Shown in pieces: positions 1-7,342 of a stretch of DNA of 8,403 bases. Within the stretch, counting starts at the first letter, position 1. Every line of letters starts with the position of its first letter. Source of the stretch: Bacteroidales bacterium UBA1199. Lineage in GTDB: Bacteria > Bacteroidota > Bacteroidia > Bacteroidales > UBA932. The position numbers and the translations under genes were made by a program. The stretch spans positions 1 through 8,403 of the forward strand of contig DBXZ01000014.1 in NCBI GenBank assembly GCA_002309795.1. The letters are read 5' to 3'. The notes beneath the pieces were generated by a model. The model was not told the origin of the DNA. It did no database searches and was given only the letters and a program-made list of their open reading frames with translations.

Positions 1-998
<998 letters not shown>

Positions 999-1018
999 GC
1001 CGCAAAGTTTTGACCTAA

Positions 1019-1049
1019 CGAAATTAAGCAATTTTATCTATATTTGCAA
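1019..1049 (-). promoter_or_regulatory. Putative recQ promoter, Bacteroidetes type
   Basis: Read on the minus strand, TTG (1049-1047) is followed after exactly 20 bases by TAATTTCG (1026-1019), one base off the Bacteroidetes -7 consensus TAnnTTTG. This would start transcription about 12-16 bases before the recQ ATG. The spacing matches the better serC promoter in the same window. It overlaps the nhaA -7 element on the other strand. Assignment is by pattern only. Confidence 0.4.
1039..1046 (+). promoter_or_regulatory. Putative nhaA -7 element
   Basis: TATATTTG is a perfect match to the Bacteroidetes TAnnTTTG element, 27 bases before the nhaA ATG. No TTG occurs 20 bases upstream; the nearest TTTG (1009-1012) is about 6 bases too far. 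Either the promoter is weak or activator-dependent, or the true one is elsewhere. Confidence 0.35.
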
Positions 1050-1073
1050 CTCTATTTGTGAATCGATCGTTTT

Positions 1074-2438
1074 ATGAGTGAAAGATCGCTTTCCGTCGGG
1101 CAAGCGGCAGCCACAAGCTCGCAACGCTACTTTACCAAATTCTTCAAAAGAGAATCTGCCGGTGGCGTCCTGCTTCTGATCGGCACCGTAATAGCCCTGA
1201 TCTTCGCAAATGTTCCCGCCCTCCAGCACGTCGTCAGCTTCTGGAAGGTTCCCTTTAACCTCAAAATCGGATCTTACGCGGTATTCGGTCCGGAATTCAC
1301 CATCGGCGACTTCGTCAACGACGCCCTGATGGCCGTCTTCTTTTTCACCGTAGGCCTGGAAATCAAGCGGGAGATGACGGTCGGACAGCTTTCCTCCGTC
1401 AAGAAAGCCACGCTGCCGGTCTTCGCCGCATTGGGCGGAATGATTTTCCCGGCGCTGATATTTACCGTTTTCAACCACGGCAATCCCGCCACGGTTCACG
1501 GATGGGGTGTTCCGATGGCCACCGATATCGCCTTTGCGGTCGGAATCCTGGCCCTCCTGGGCAAAAAGGCCCCCATCGGCGTCAAGGTCTTCCTGACCGC
1601 CATCGCGATTGCGGACGACCTGGGCTCCATTTTGGTGCTGGCCGTTTTCTATCCGACACACGCCATCCAGCTGGTCTGGCTTGGCCTGGCACTGGTGGTG
1701 TTCGCAGTCCTGCTCGTCGCCGGCCGCATGGGCGTCCGCAAGGTCTGGATGACGGTAATCGGCGGCATCGCACTCTGGTATCTGGTCTACCTTTCCGGCG
1801 TCCACGCAACCATCGCGGGCGTGCTTCTGGCCATCACGGTGCCCTACAAGACCAAAATCAACGAATTGCGCTTCAGCGTCCGGATTCAGAACCTGCTGGA
1901 TAAATTCAAGAAGGTTTCCAACGCACAGGTCAAAACGCTGGCCAATACCGAGCAGCTGCACGTGATTCACCAGATGTCCGAACAGCTCGACGAGGCCGAG
2001 CCGCTGATGCACAAGTTCGAATCCAACCTGCAGCCCGTCGTGAACTTCCTGATCATGCCTATCTTCGCGCTTGCCAACGCAGCTGTAGTGCTTCATATGG
2101 ATTTCTCGGCCCCCGGAGTGACCGGTCTTTCGCTGGGCATTTTCCTTGGCCTGCTCTGCGGCAAGCCCGTCGGAATTTTCCTCTTCAGCTGGCTGGCCGT
2201 CAAGTGCAGGCTTTCAGCCCTGCCCGACGGCGTCTCCTGGAAGCAGGTCCTGGCACTCGGCGTGCTGGGCGGTATCGGATTCACGATGTCCATCTTCATT
2301 GACAATCTGGCCTTCACCGACGCCGCGCTGGTCGATACGGGCAAGGTGGCCATCCTGATTACCTCCGCGACCGCGGCCGTGACCGGCTACCTGATTTTCA
2401 GCGCAACCGCCAGGAAAAAGAACAAGGCAAAACGATAA
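1074..2438 (+). CDS. nhaA: Na+/H+ antiporter NhaA
   Basis: Inner-membrane antiporter of the NhaA family that exports Na+ in exchange for protons, for sodium and pH homeostasis. Key residues of E. coli NhaA are recognisable: D151 in ATDIAFAVG (D133), the ion-binding pair D181-D182 in IAIADDLGSI (D163-D164) and K364 in CGKPVGIF (K300). Many hydrophobic segments lie between residues 30 and 440, interrupted by short polar loops. At 454 residues it is longer than the 388 of E. coli NhaA. The extra length is an N-terminal extension of about 20 residues, a charged cytoplasmic-type segment around 258-316 before the VVNFLIMPIFALANA helix, and a Lys/Arg-rich C-terminus. The ATG at 1074 is chosen because the leader before it is short and the family N-terminus follows directly. 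There is no Shine-Dalgarno sequence. An FKBP gene follows 21 bases downstream and may be cotranscribed. Confidence 0.95.
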   Translation: MSERSLSVGQAAATSSQRYFTKFFKRESAGGVLLLIGTVIALIFANVPALQHVVSFWKVPFNLKIGSYAVFGPEFTIGDFVNDALMAVFFFTVGLEIKREMTVGQLSSVKKATLPVFAALGGMIFPALIFTVFNHGNPATVHGWGVPMATDIAFAVGILALLGKKAPIGVKVFLTAIAIADDLGSILVLAVFYPTHAIQLVWLGLALVVFAVLLVAGRMGVRKVWMTVIGGIALWYLVYLSGVHATIAGVLLAITVPYKTKINELRFSVRIQNLLDKFKKVSNAQVKTLANTEQLHVIHQMSEQLDEAEPLMHKFESNLQPVVNFLIMPIFALANAAVVLHMDFSAPGVTGLSLGIFLGLLCGKPVGIFLFSWLAVKCRLSALPDGVSWKQVLALGVLGGIGFTMSIFIDNLAFTDAALVDTGKVAILITSATAAVTGYLIFSATARKKNKAKR

Positions 2439-2459
2439 ACAACAATCAATAATTCTGTT

Positions 2460-3173
2460 ATGAAAGCACTTAAACTTATTGCACTGTGCGCTGCAACGGC
2501 AGCCATCCTCTGCTCCTGCTGCGGTGGCAAAACCGCCAGCGGCAACCAGCCGAAAGGCATCACCCGCGACGACGTGAAGAACGCCAGCTATATGATCGGC
2601 TACAACTTCGGTCAGATTCTCAAGGGCAACAACTTCGGTCCGATGGACCTCGCCCAGATCAACAAGGGTATCAAAGACGCCTGCGCTGACGTAGAACTCG
2701 ACCAGGAACTCTTCTACGAGACCCTGAACGGATTCCTCGAGAAACGCAACAACGTCATCAAGGAAGAGAATGAGGCAAAGGCAGCCGAGTTCTTTGAAAA
2801 GAACGCCATGGAAGAGGGTGTCGTCACCACCGAATCCGGCCTGCAGTACAAGATTGTCCGCAACGGTAACGGCGTGTTCCCGACCTCCCGCGAAGACAAA
2901 GTTGAAGTCAACTACGAAGGCAAGACCCTCGACGGTGAAATCTTCGATTCCTCCTACGAGCGCGGCGAAAGCGTCACCTTCGGTCTGAACCAGGTCATCA
3001 AGGGCTGGGGCGAAGGCCTGCAGCACATTGACGAAGGCGGCGAGATCCTCCTCTGGATCCCGGCTGAACTCGCTTACGGCGACCGCGGTGCCGGTGAGAA
3101 GATCCTCCCGGGCGCAGCCATCCACTTCCGCGTGGAACTGATCAAGGTCGTCAAGGACGAAGAGGCTAAATAG
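2460..3173 (+). CDS. FKBP-type peptidyl-prolyl cis-trans isomerase, predicted lipoprotein
   Basis: Prolyl isomerase and chaperone of the FKBP/Mip type, probably anchored in the cell envelope. Residues 1-20 form a lipoprotein signal: K2 and K5, a hydrophobic core, then lipobox L17-C18-S19-C20, with a second Cys at 21. Residues 34-118 resemble the helical FKBP N-terminal dimerisation region (YMIGYNFG; charged helix around 94-114). The catalytic FKBP domain spans about 121-232. The FKBP12 pocket residues appear conserved: Y152, F162, D163 (IFDSS), F174, V179-I180, W183 (IKGWGEG), Y206 (LAYGDRG) and F223. The ATG at 2460 gives the complete signal peptide, preceded by an A-rich leader without Shine-Dalgarno. 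Codons look adapted to high expression (many GGT, CGC, CTC, GAA). The 3' end overlaps the end of miaA on the other strand by 8 bases. The substrate is unknown. Confidence 0.92.
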   Translation: MKALKLIALCAATAAILCSCCGGKTASGNQPKGITRDDVKNASYMIGYNFGQILKGNNFGPMDLAQINKGIKDACADVELDQELFYETLNGFLEKRNNVIKEENEAKAAEFFEKNAMEEGVVTTESGLQYKIVRNGNGVFPTSREDKVEVNYEGKTLDGEIFDSSYERGESVTFGLNQVIKGWGEGLQHIDEGGEILLWIPAELAYGDRGAGEKILPGAAIHFRVELIKVVKDEEAK

Positions 3174-4020
3174 TCAGCCAGTCGATTTCCGGATCGCGGG
3201 CCCAGTAAGTAAGCTGTTTCTTGGCGTAGTGACGGGTGTTGCGCTTGATAAGGCGCACAGCCTCCTCCAGGGGATACTCCCCATCGAAATAGCGGAACAG
3301 TTCGCGATATCCCACGGTATTGAGCGCGCTCAGGTTGCGATAAGGAAGCAGCCTGAGCGCTTCTTCTTCCAGCCCCTGCTCCATCATTCCGTCCACGCGG
3401 GCGTCAATGCGCGCATAGAGTTCCTCGCGCGGGCGCGTGAGTCCGATTTTGCGGATGGCGAACGGACGCTCCTTGCGCCGGCCGCTTCTGAATTCCGAAT
3501 AGGGCCTGCCCGTGGCGATACAGACCTCCAGCGCACGGATGATACGCTGCCGGTTGGCCGGATCGATCCGCGCGGCCGTGTCCGGGTCCAGGCGGCGCAG
3601 TTCGTGCCGCAGCGAAGCGAGTCCCTCTTTCTCAAGACGCTCCGTCAGGGATGCACGAAGGGCAGGGTCGGCATCCGGAAAGTCATCCAGACCGTTGCAA
3701 AGGGCATCGATGTACAAGCCCGAACCACCGGTCATGACCAGGGTATCGTGGGTTTTGAAAAGCTCTTCCAGCAGGGCGAGCGCCTCCACTTCATAGCGTC
3801 CGGCCGTGTAGTTCTCCGTAATCGAGTGAGAAGCTATGAAATAGTGCGGGACGCGGGCAAGCTGTTCGTCACTCGGACGGGCGGTGCCGATCCGCATTTC
3901 GCGGAACAGCTGGCGGGAATCGCAGGAGATGACGGGAGAATGGCAGTCCAGCGCCAGATCGATGCTGTAATCTGTCTTGCCGACCGCCGTGGGACCGAGT
4001 ACGATGAGAAGCTCGGACAT
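3166..4020 (-). CDS. miaA: tRNA dimethylallyltransferase MiaA
   Basis: Transfers a dimethylallyl group from dimethylallyl diphosphate to N6 of A37 in tRNAs that read UNN codons, the first step towards ms2i6A. The protein is 284 residues, slightly short of the roughly 300-316 typical of the family but apparently complete. The P-loop GPTAVGKT lies at residues 9-16, the DSRQ motif (DSxQ of the family) at 34-37, GGSGLY at 98-103, NRQRIIRALEV at 156-166 and the C-terminal signature RHYAKKQLTYW at 263-273. The ATG at 4020 starts directly on the family N-terminus (MSELLIVLGPT). The upstream acidic-tail gene ends 5 bases earlier, so the two are almost certainly one transcription unit read from the 4598-4628 promoter. 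The TAG stop lies inside the last codons of the FKBP gene, leaving no room for a dedicated terminator between the converging genes. Confidence 0.95.
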   Translation of the reverse strand: MSELLIVLGPTAVGKTDYSIDLALDCHSPVISCDSRQLFREMRIGTARPSDEQLARVPHYFIASHSITENYTAGRYEVEALALLEELFKTHDTLVMTGGSGLYIDALCNGLDDFPDADPALRASLTERLEKEGLASLRHELRRLDPDTAARIDPANRQRIIRALEVCIATGRPYSEFRSGRRKERPFAIRKIGLTRPREELYARIDARVDGMMEQGLEEEALRLLPYRNLSALNTVGYRELFRYFDGEYPLEEAVRLIKRNTRHYAKKQLTYWARDPEIDWLTI

Positions 4021-4025
4021 CGGGC

Positions 4026-4574
4026 CTATTCTTCTTGACCGAAGTCCTCGTCTACCAGCAACTCGCCGTCTTCATCGCCTTCGTTTTCCTCCTCGTCGTC
4101 ATCGTCATCAAAATCGATATCGTCGTCTTCGGCGCCAGGGCGGGAAGGTTTGGTGGGAACATACGGTTCCGGATCCACGTAACGGGTGAACTGGTCGGGG
4201 TTGTCCCCCTTGCCGTCGAGCTGCAGGGGATATACCTCGCGCGGGCTGTAAGGTTCTTCTCCCAGCAGGGTAATGACCAGATAGCGGCGGCTGTGCATCT
4301 CGAAGATGTAGCGGATTTCCGGCGCCTCGCGCCCGGCCAGGTCGGCGAAGGTGACGCGGTCCATCGAGCCGTCGCCCATGTCAAAGAGACAATAGCGCCC
4401 CTGGCGGACACCGGCCGCATCCCGGCTTTCGAAATAGACCATCTGGTCCGGATCGAATCCGTACTGGTTGGCTAGAAAGGCGTGGAAAGCAAAGAGATTC
4501 ATCTCTGCCCTGACGGCATATTCGCGGAAGAAGATTTTGCTCTCGGGGAGCGTGACGCGTACGCGATACAACAT
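4026..4574 (-). CDS. pRiA4b ORF-3-like (PRiA4_ORF3 fold) protein with acidic C-terminal tail
   Basis: Hypothetical 182-residue cytoplasmic protein. Residues 1-105 resemble the plasmid pRiA4b ORF-3 / 'IS1096 passenger TnpR' family by pattern: a first beta strand (MLYRVRVTL), then NLFAFHAFLANQYGFDPDQM at 26-45 (family pattern: helix with LH, then an aromatic G-F/W-D), then DRVTFADLA at 72-80 and a strand pair RYIFEMHSRRYLVITLL at 88-104. A proline-rich linker follows (134-147). From 149 to 182 the tail has 23 Asp/Glu in 34 residues. The family has no established biochemical role; despite the name, no recombinase motif is present and no transposon is nearby. The ATG at 4574 lies 24 bases downstream of a good -7 element. 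The gene is first in an operon with miaA, which suggests joint expression but does not define its job. The family assignment is from memory of the pattern and is moderate; that the ORF is a real gene is more secure. Confidence 0.75.
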   Translation of the reverse strand: MLYRVRVTLPESKIFFREYAVRAEMNLFAFHAFLANQYGFDPDQMVYFESRDAAGVRQGRYCLFDMGDGSMDRVTFADLAGREAPEIRYIFEMHSRRYLVITLLGEEPYSPREVYPLQLDGKGDNPDQFTRYVDPEPYVPTKPSRPGAEDDDIDFDDDDDEEENEGDEDGELLVDEDFGQEE

Positions 4575-4594
4575 AAGGCAACTCTATATTCCAA

Positions 4595-4625
4595 TTGCAA
4601 ATCTATAAAAAATGCCGTACTTTTA
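4595..4625 (+). promoter_or_regulatory. Putative promoter of the YigZ-family gene
   Basis: TTG (4595-4597), 20 bases, then TACTTTTA (4618-4625), one base off TAnnTTTG. The predicted transcription start (about 4630-4634) falls at or a few bases before the ATG at 4634, so the mRNA would be leaderless or nearly so. It occupies the same DNA as the minus-strand promoter. Confidence 0.4.
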
Positions 4626-4628
4626 CAA
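4598..4628 (-). promoter_or_regulatory. Putative promoter of the acidic-tail gene and miaA
   Basis: On the minus strand TTG (4628-4626), 20 bases, then TAGATTTG (4605-4598), a perfect TAnnTTTG. The predicted start of transcription lies about 15-20 bases before the ATG at 4574. It almost completely overlaps the opposed yigZ promoter. Confidence 0.5.
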
Positions 4629-4633
4629 CACCA

Positions 4634-5245
4634 ATGCAAGAAGAAAACCGCACCCCTACCGACCGCTATCGCAGTATCGAGGCTCCTACGACCGGGTCTT
4701 ACAAGGACAACGGCAGCAAGTTCCTCGCCTTCGCCTATCCGGTGGAGACTGAAGACCAGGCCAAAGAACGGATTGCCGCGCTGCGCAAGGAATACTTCGA
4801 CGCGCGGCACCACTGCTACGCCTACCGGATCGGGCTGGACGGTGCCACCTGGCGGGCCAACGATGACGGGGAACCCTCTTCGACTGCAGGCCGGCCCATT
4901 CTGGGACAGTTGCTCTCTGCGGAACTCAGCGACATACTCGTGGTAGTGGTCCGCTACTTCGGCGGCGTGAAACTGGGTGTGCCGGGGCTGATCAAGGCCT
5001 ACAAGACCGCCACGGCGGAGGCGCTCGCCGCCGCCAGGGTCGTGGAAAAGACCGCCTGCGCCACCTGCCGGATCCGCTTCGACTACACCCGGATGAACGA
5101 CGTGATGAAAATCATCAAGGATTGGAATCTCCAGATTCTTTCACAGCAGTTTGAGAATAACTGCGAAATCACTGTCAGCGTGGGACTTGCAAAGGTCGAT
5201 ACTTTTTGCGAAACGCTCCGCTGGGCCAACGTCGAAATTATTTGA
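4634..5245 (+). CDS. YigZ/IMPACT family protein (UPF0029)
   Basis: Member of the conserved YigZ/IMPACT N-terminal domain family, 203 residues, close to the usual 200-210. Residues 21-40 (GSYKDNGSKFLAFAYPV) match the family N-terminus. The family core follows: HHCYAYRIG at 59-67, the signature RANDDGEPSSTAGRPIL at 74-90, and VRYFGGVKLGVPGLIKAY at 106-123. The rest (about 140-203) is the C-terminal alpha/beta domain often described as EF-G domain-like. The molecular role in bacteria is unsettled; a nucleic-acid or ribosome-linked function has been proposed. An in-frame TTG at 4595 would add 13 residues, but these lie on the predicted promoter and lack family resemblance, so the ATG at 4634 is preferred. 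The stop codon TGA overlaps the TTTG of the serC promoter. Confidence 0.9.
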   Translation: MQEENRTPTDRYRSIEAPTTGSYKDNGSKFLAFAYPVETEDQAKERIAALRKEYFDARHHCYAYRIGLDGATWRANDDGEPSSTAGRPILGQLLSAELSDILVVVVRYFGGVKLGVPGLIKAYKTATAEALAAARVVEKTACATCRIRFDYTRMNDVMKIIKDWNLQILSQQFENNCEITVSVGLAKVDTFCETLRWANVEII

Positions 5246-5272
5246 CAACTGGCGGAATTCTTCTTACCTTTG
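5241..5272 (+). promoter_or_regulatory. Putative promoter of the serC-serA-DUF1015 operon
   Basis: TTTG (5241-5244), exactly 20 bases, then TACCTTTG (5265-5272): perfect matches to both Bacteroidetes vegetative promoter elements. It is the best promoter in the window. The TTTG overlaps the yigZ stop codon. Transcription from about 5278 would give a leader of roughly 40 A/T-rich bases before the serC ATG at 5321. I see no convincing hairpin or riboswitch in that leader. Confidence 0.6.
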
Positions 5273-5320
5273 CCCTATTATCCGACACAATTGTTCAACA
5301 TTTTTAAACGTTCATTCTAT

Positions 5321-6394
5321 ATGAAAAAAGTCTACAACTTCAATGCCGGCCCGTGCGTTCTGCCGCAGGCTGCCATCGACGGTTCCATCGAGGCCCTCAA
5401 GGACTTCGCAGGTACCGGTATGTCAGTGATCTGTGTGTCCCACCGTTCCAAAGAATGGGATGCAGTTATGGCTGAAACCCGTGCCCTCTGGCGCGAACTT
5501 CTCAATATCCCCGAGAACTATGAGATCCTCTTCCTCGGCGGCGGTGCTTCCCTCCAGTTCCTGATGGTTCCCATGAACCTGCTCGAGAGCAAGGCCGCTT
5601 ATCTTGAGACCGGTGTCTGGGCAAAGAAGGCGCTCAAAGAGGCGAAAGGCCTTGGCAATGCAGTTTGCGTGGCTTCTTCCGCCGACAAGGTTTACAACTA
5701 CATCCCGAAGGGCTACGAAATCCCGAAGGATGCAGACTACTTCCACATCACGACCAATAATACCATCTACGGTACCGAGATCAAGTATGATATGGACTGC
5801 CCGGTGAACCTGGTCGCAGATATGTCGTCCGACATCATGAGCCGTCCCGTCGACGTGAGCAAATATGCGCTCATCTACGGTGGTGCCCAGAAGAACGTGG
5901 GCCCTGCAGGCGTCACCTTCGTGATCATCCGCAAGGACATCCTCGGCAAGGTTACCCGCTACATCCCTACGATGCTCAATTACCAGACCCACATCGACGG
6001 CGAATCGATGTTCAACACCCCGCCGGTATTCTCCATCTATGCCATGAAAGAGACCCTCAAGTGGCTCAAGGGCATCGGTGGCGTCGAGGCTATCCACAAA
6101 CTCAATGTGGAGAAGGCAAAGATGCTCTACGATGAAATCGACCGCAACTCCATGTTCGTCGGTACCGCTGAGAAGGAAGACCGTTCGATCATGAACGTCT
6201 GCTTCGTGATGGCTCCCGGCAAAGAGGCGCTCCAGGATGAATTCATGGAGTTTGCAAAAGCCCGCGGCATGGTGGGTATCAAGGGTCACCGCAGTGTCGG
6301 CGGCTTCCGCGCATCCCTCTACAACGCTTGCCCGAAAGAGGCAGTCGAGGCGCTCATCGCTACCATGCAGGAATTCGAGAAACTTCACAAATAA
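5321..6394 (+). CDS. serC: Phosphoserine aminotransferase SerC
   Basis: PLP-dependent class V aminotransferase that converts 3-phosphohydroxypyruvate and glutamate to phosphoserine and 2-oxoglutarate. In the family it can also serve pyridoxal phosphate synthesis. The protein is 357 residues, near the 360-362 usual for the family. Visible features: N-terminal [10 protein letters not shown] at 6-15, HRSKEW at 41-46 (the family's substrate-binding HRS), the phosphate-binding GGGAS at 73-77, W100, D167 in VADMSSDI, the PLP Schiff-base lysine K191 in [12 protein letters not shown] (186-197), and the C-terminal [15 protein letters not shown] at 322-336. The ATG at 5321 fits the family N-terminus. 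A TTG 51 bases upstream in frame lies inside the promoter and is rejected. First gene of the operon; serA begins 12 bases after the stop. Confidence 0.97.
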   Translation: MKKVYNFNAGPCVLPQAAIDGSIEALKDFAGTGMSVICVSHRSKEWDAVMAETRALWRELLNIPENYEILFLGGGASLQFLMVPMNLLESKAAYLETGVWAKKALKEAKGLGNAVCVASSADKVYNYIPKGYEIPKDADYFHITTNNTIYGTEIKYDMDCPVNLVADMSSDIMSRPVDVSKYALIYGGAQKNVGPAGVTFVIIRKDILGKVTRYIPTMLNYQTHIDGESMFNTPPVFSIYAMKETLKWLKGIGGVEAIHKLNVEKAKMLYDEIDRNSMFVGTAEKEDRSIMNVCFVMAPGKEALQDEFMEFAKARGMVGIKGHRSVGGFRASLYNACPKEAVEALIATMQEFEKLHK

Positions 6395-6406
6395 CCGGCA
6401 GATATC

Positions 6407-7330
6407 ATGAAAGTTCTCGTAGCAACTGAAAAGCCTTTTGCAAAGGCAGCTGTCGATGGCATCCGCGCCATCGTTGAGAAGGCAGGTCACCAGCTCGCTC
6501 TCCTCGAGAAATACACCGACGTCGAGCAGTTCTACGCAGCAGTCGCTGACGCAGACGCCCTGATCGTCCGCTCCGACAAGGTCACCGCTGAGGTCGTCAA
6601 GCACGCTCCCAAGCTGAAGATCGTGGTCCGCGCAGGTGCCGGTTACGACAACCTCGACCTCGCTGCCTGCACGGCTGCGAACGTAGTGGCCATGAACACC
6701 CCGGGCCAGAACTCCAACGCTGTTGCAGAGCTCGCTATCGGCCTGATGATCTACATGAGCCGCAACCAGTTCACTCCGGGTACCGGCCGTGAACTCAAGG
6801 GCAAGACCGTGGGTATCCACGCATACGGCAATGTCGGCCGCCTCGTGGCTATGATCGCCAAGAACGGTTTCGGCATGAACGTCATCGCCTTTGACCCGTT
6901 TGTTCCCGCTGAAAAGATGGCTGCTGACGGCGTAAAGGCTGTCGCTACCATCGACGAACTCTACGCAGGTTCCGACTTCCTCTCCCTCCACATCCCTGCA
7001 ACCGCAGAGACCAAGGGTTCGATCGGCCGCAAGCTCGTCTCCAAGATGCCGAAGGGTGCCTGCCTCGTGAACACCGCCCGCAAGGAGGTGATCAACGAAG
7101 CTGAACTGCTCGAGGTGCTCGCAGAGCGTGAAGACCTCAAGTATGTCACCGACATCGCAGCAGAGCGCATGCCGGAGTTCAAGGAGAAGTTTGGAGGCCG
7201 CGTCTTCGCTACCCCCAAGAAGCAGGGTGCAGAGACCGCAGAGGCCAACATCAACGCCGGCCTGGCTGCAGCAAACCAGATCTGCGACTTCTTCGCAACG
7301 GGCAACCGCAAATTCCAGGTCAACAAATAA
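6407..7330 (+). CDS. serA: D-3-phosphoglycerate dehydrogenase SerA, short ACT-less type
   Basis: NAD-dependent 2-hydroxyacid dehydrogenase that oxidises 3-phosphoglycerate, the committed step of serine synthesis; its product is the SerC substrate. At 307 residues it has only the substrate- and nucleotide-binding domains and lacks the C-terminal ACT domain through which serine inhibits longer forms. Seen in sequence: VRAGAGYDNLDL at 74-85, NTPGQNSNAVAELA at 97-110, the nucleotide loop AYGNVG at 139-144 (Ala replaces the first Gly of GxGxxG), D163 ending the second strand (favours NAD), HIPAT at 195-199 and NTARKEVINEAEL at 222-234 with catalytic-type R225. Where most relatives have the catalytic His of TPHxGG, this protein has K271 (TPKKQGAETAEAN). 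As I recall, the same His-to-Lys change marks the Bacteroidetes and Entamoeba PGDH group, so it is probably active. Codon use is strongly biased (Ala GCT/GCA, Leu CTC), suggesting high expression. Confidence 0.93.
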   Translation: MKVLVATEKPFAKAAVDGIRAIVEKAGHQLALLEKYTDVEQFYAAVADADALIVRSDKVTAEVVKHAPKLKIVVRAGAGYDNLDLAACTAANVVAMNTPGQNSNAVAELAIGLMIYMSRNQFTPGTGRELKGKTVGIHAYGNVGRLVAMIAKNGFGMNVIAFDPFVPAEKMAADGVKAVATIDELYAGSDFLSLHIPATAETKGSIGRKLVSKMPKGACLVNTARKEVINEAELLEVLAEREDLKYVTDIAAERMPEFKEKFGGRVFATPKKQGAETAEANINAGLAAANQICDFFATGNRKFQVNK

Positions 7331-7342
7331 TCGGGCTCCGAT

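Noticed and set aside
1038..3125. Long minus-strand ORFs (1038-2096 and 2214-3125) opposite nhaA and the FKBP gene
   Set aside because: Also codon-aligned antisense shadows of clearly recognised proteins; no family resemblance.
3164..3179. GGCT...AGCC inverted repeat as a terminator between the FKBP gene and miaA
   Set aside because: The stem is only 4 base pairs with an 8-base loop, and no T-run follows on either strand.
3229..4038. 269-residue plus-strand ORF opposite miaA
   Set aside because: Shadow in the codon-aligned antisense frame; MiaA motifs on the minus strand are unambiguous.
4026..4574. Mobile-element origin suggested by the 'IS1096 passenger TnpR' family name
   Set aside because: No inverted repeats, transposase or recombinase motifs are nearby. 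The gene is tightly joined to miaA and similar in codon use, so it looks resident.
4595..4633. Upstream TTG start for the YigZ-family gene
   Set aside because: It would lie on the -33 element, and the extra 13 residues do not resemble the family N-terminus. The ATG at 4634 gives the usual length.
5293..5314. GTTCA direct repeat in the serC leader as an operator
   Set aside because: Two 5-base copies 17 bases apart in A/T-rich DNA are expected by chance; no dyad or riboswitch-like structure supports it.
5270..5320. Upstream TTG start for serC
   Set aside because: It falls within the TACCTTTG promoter element; the ATG at 5321 matches the SerC N-terminus exactly.
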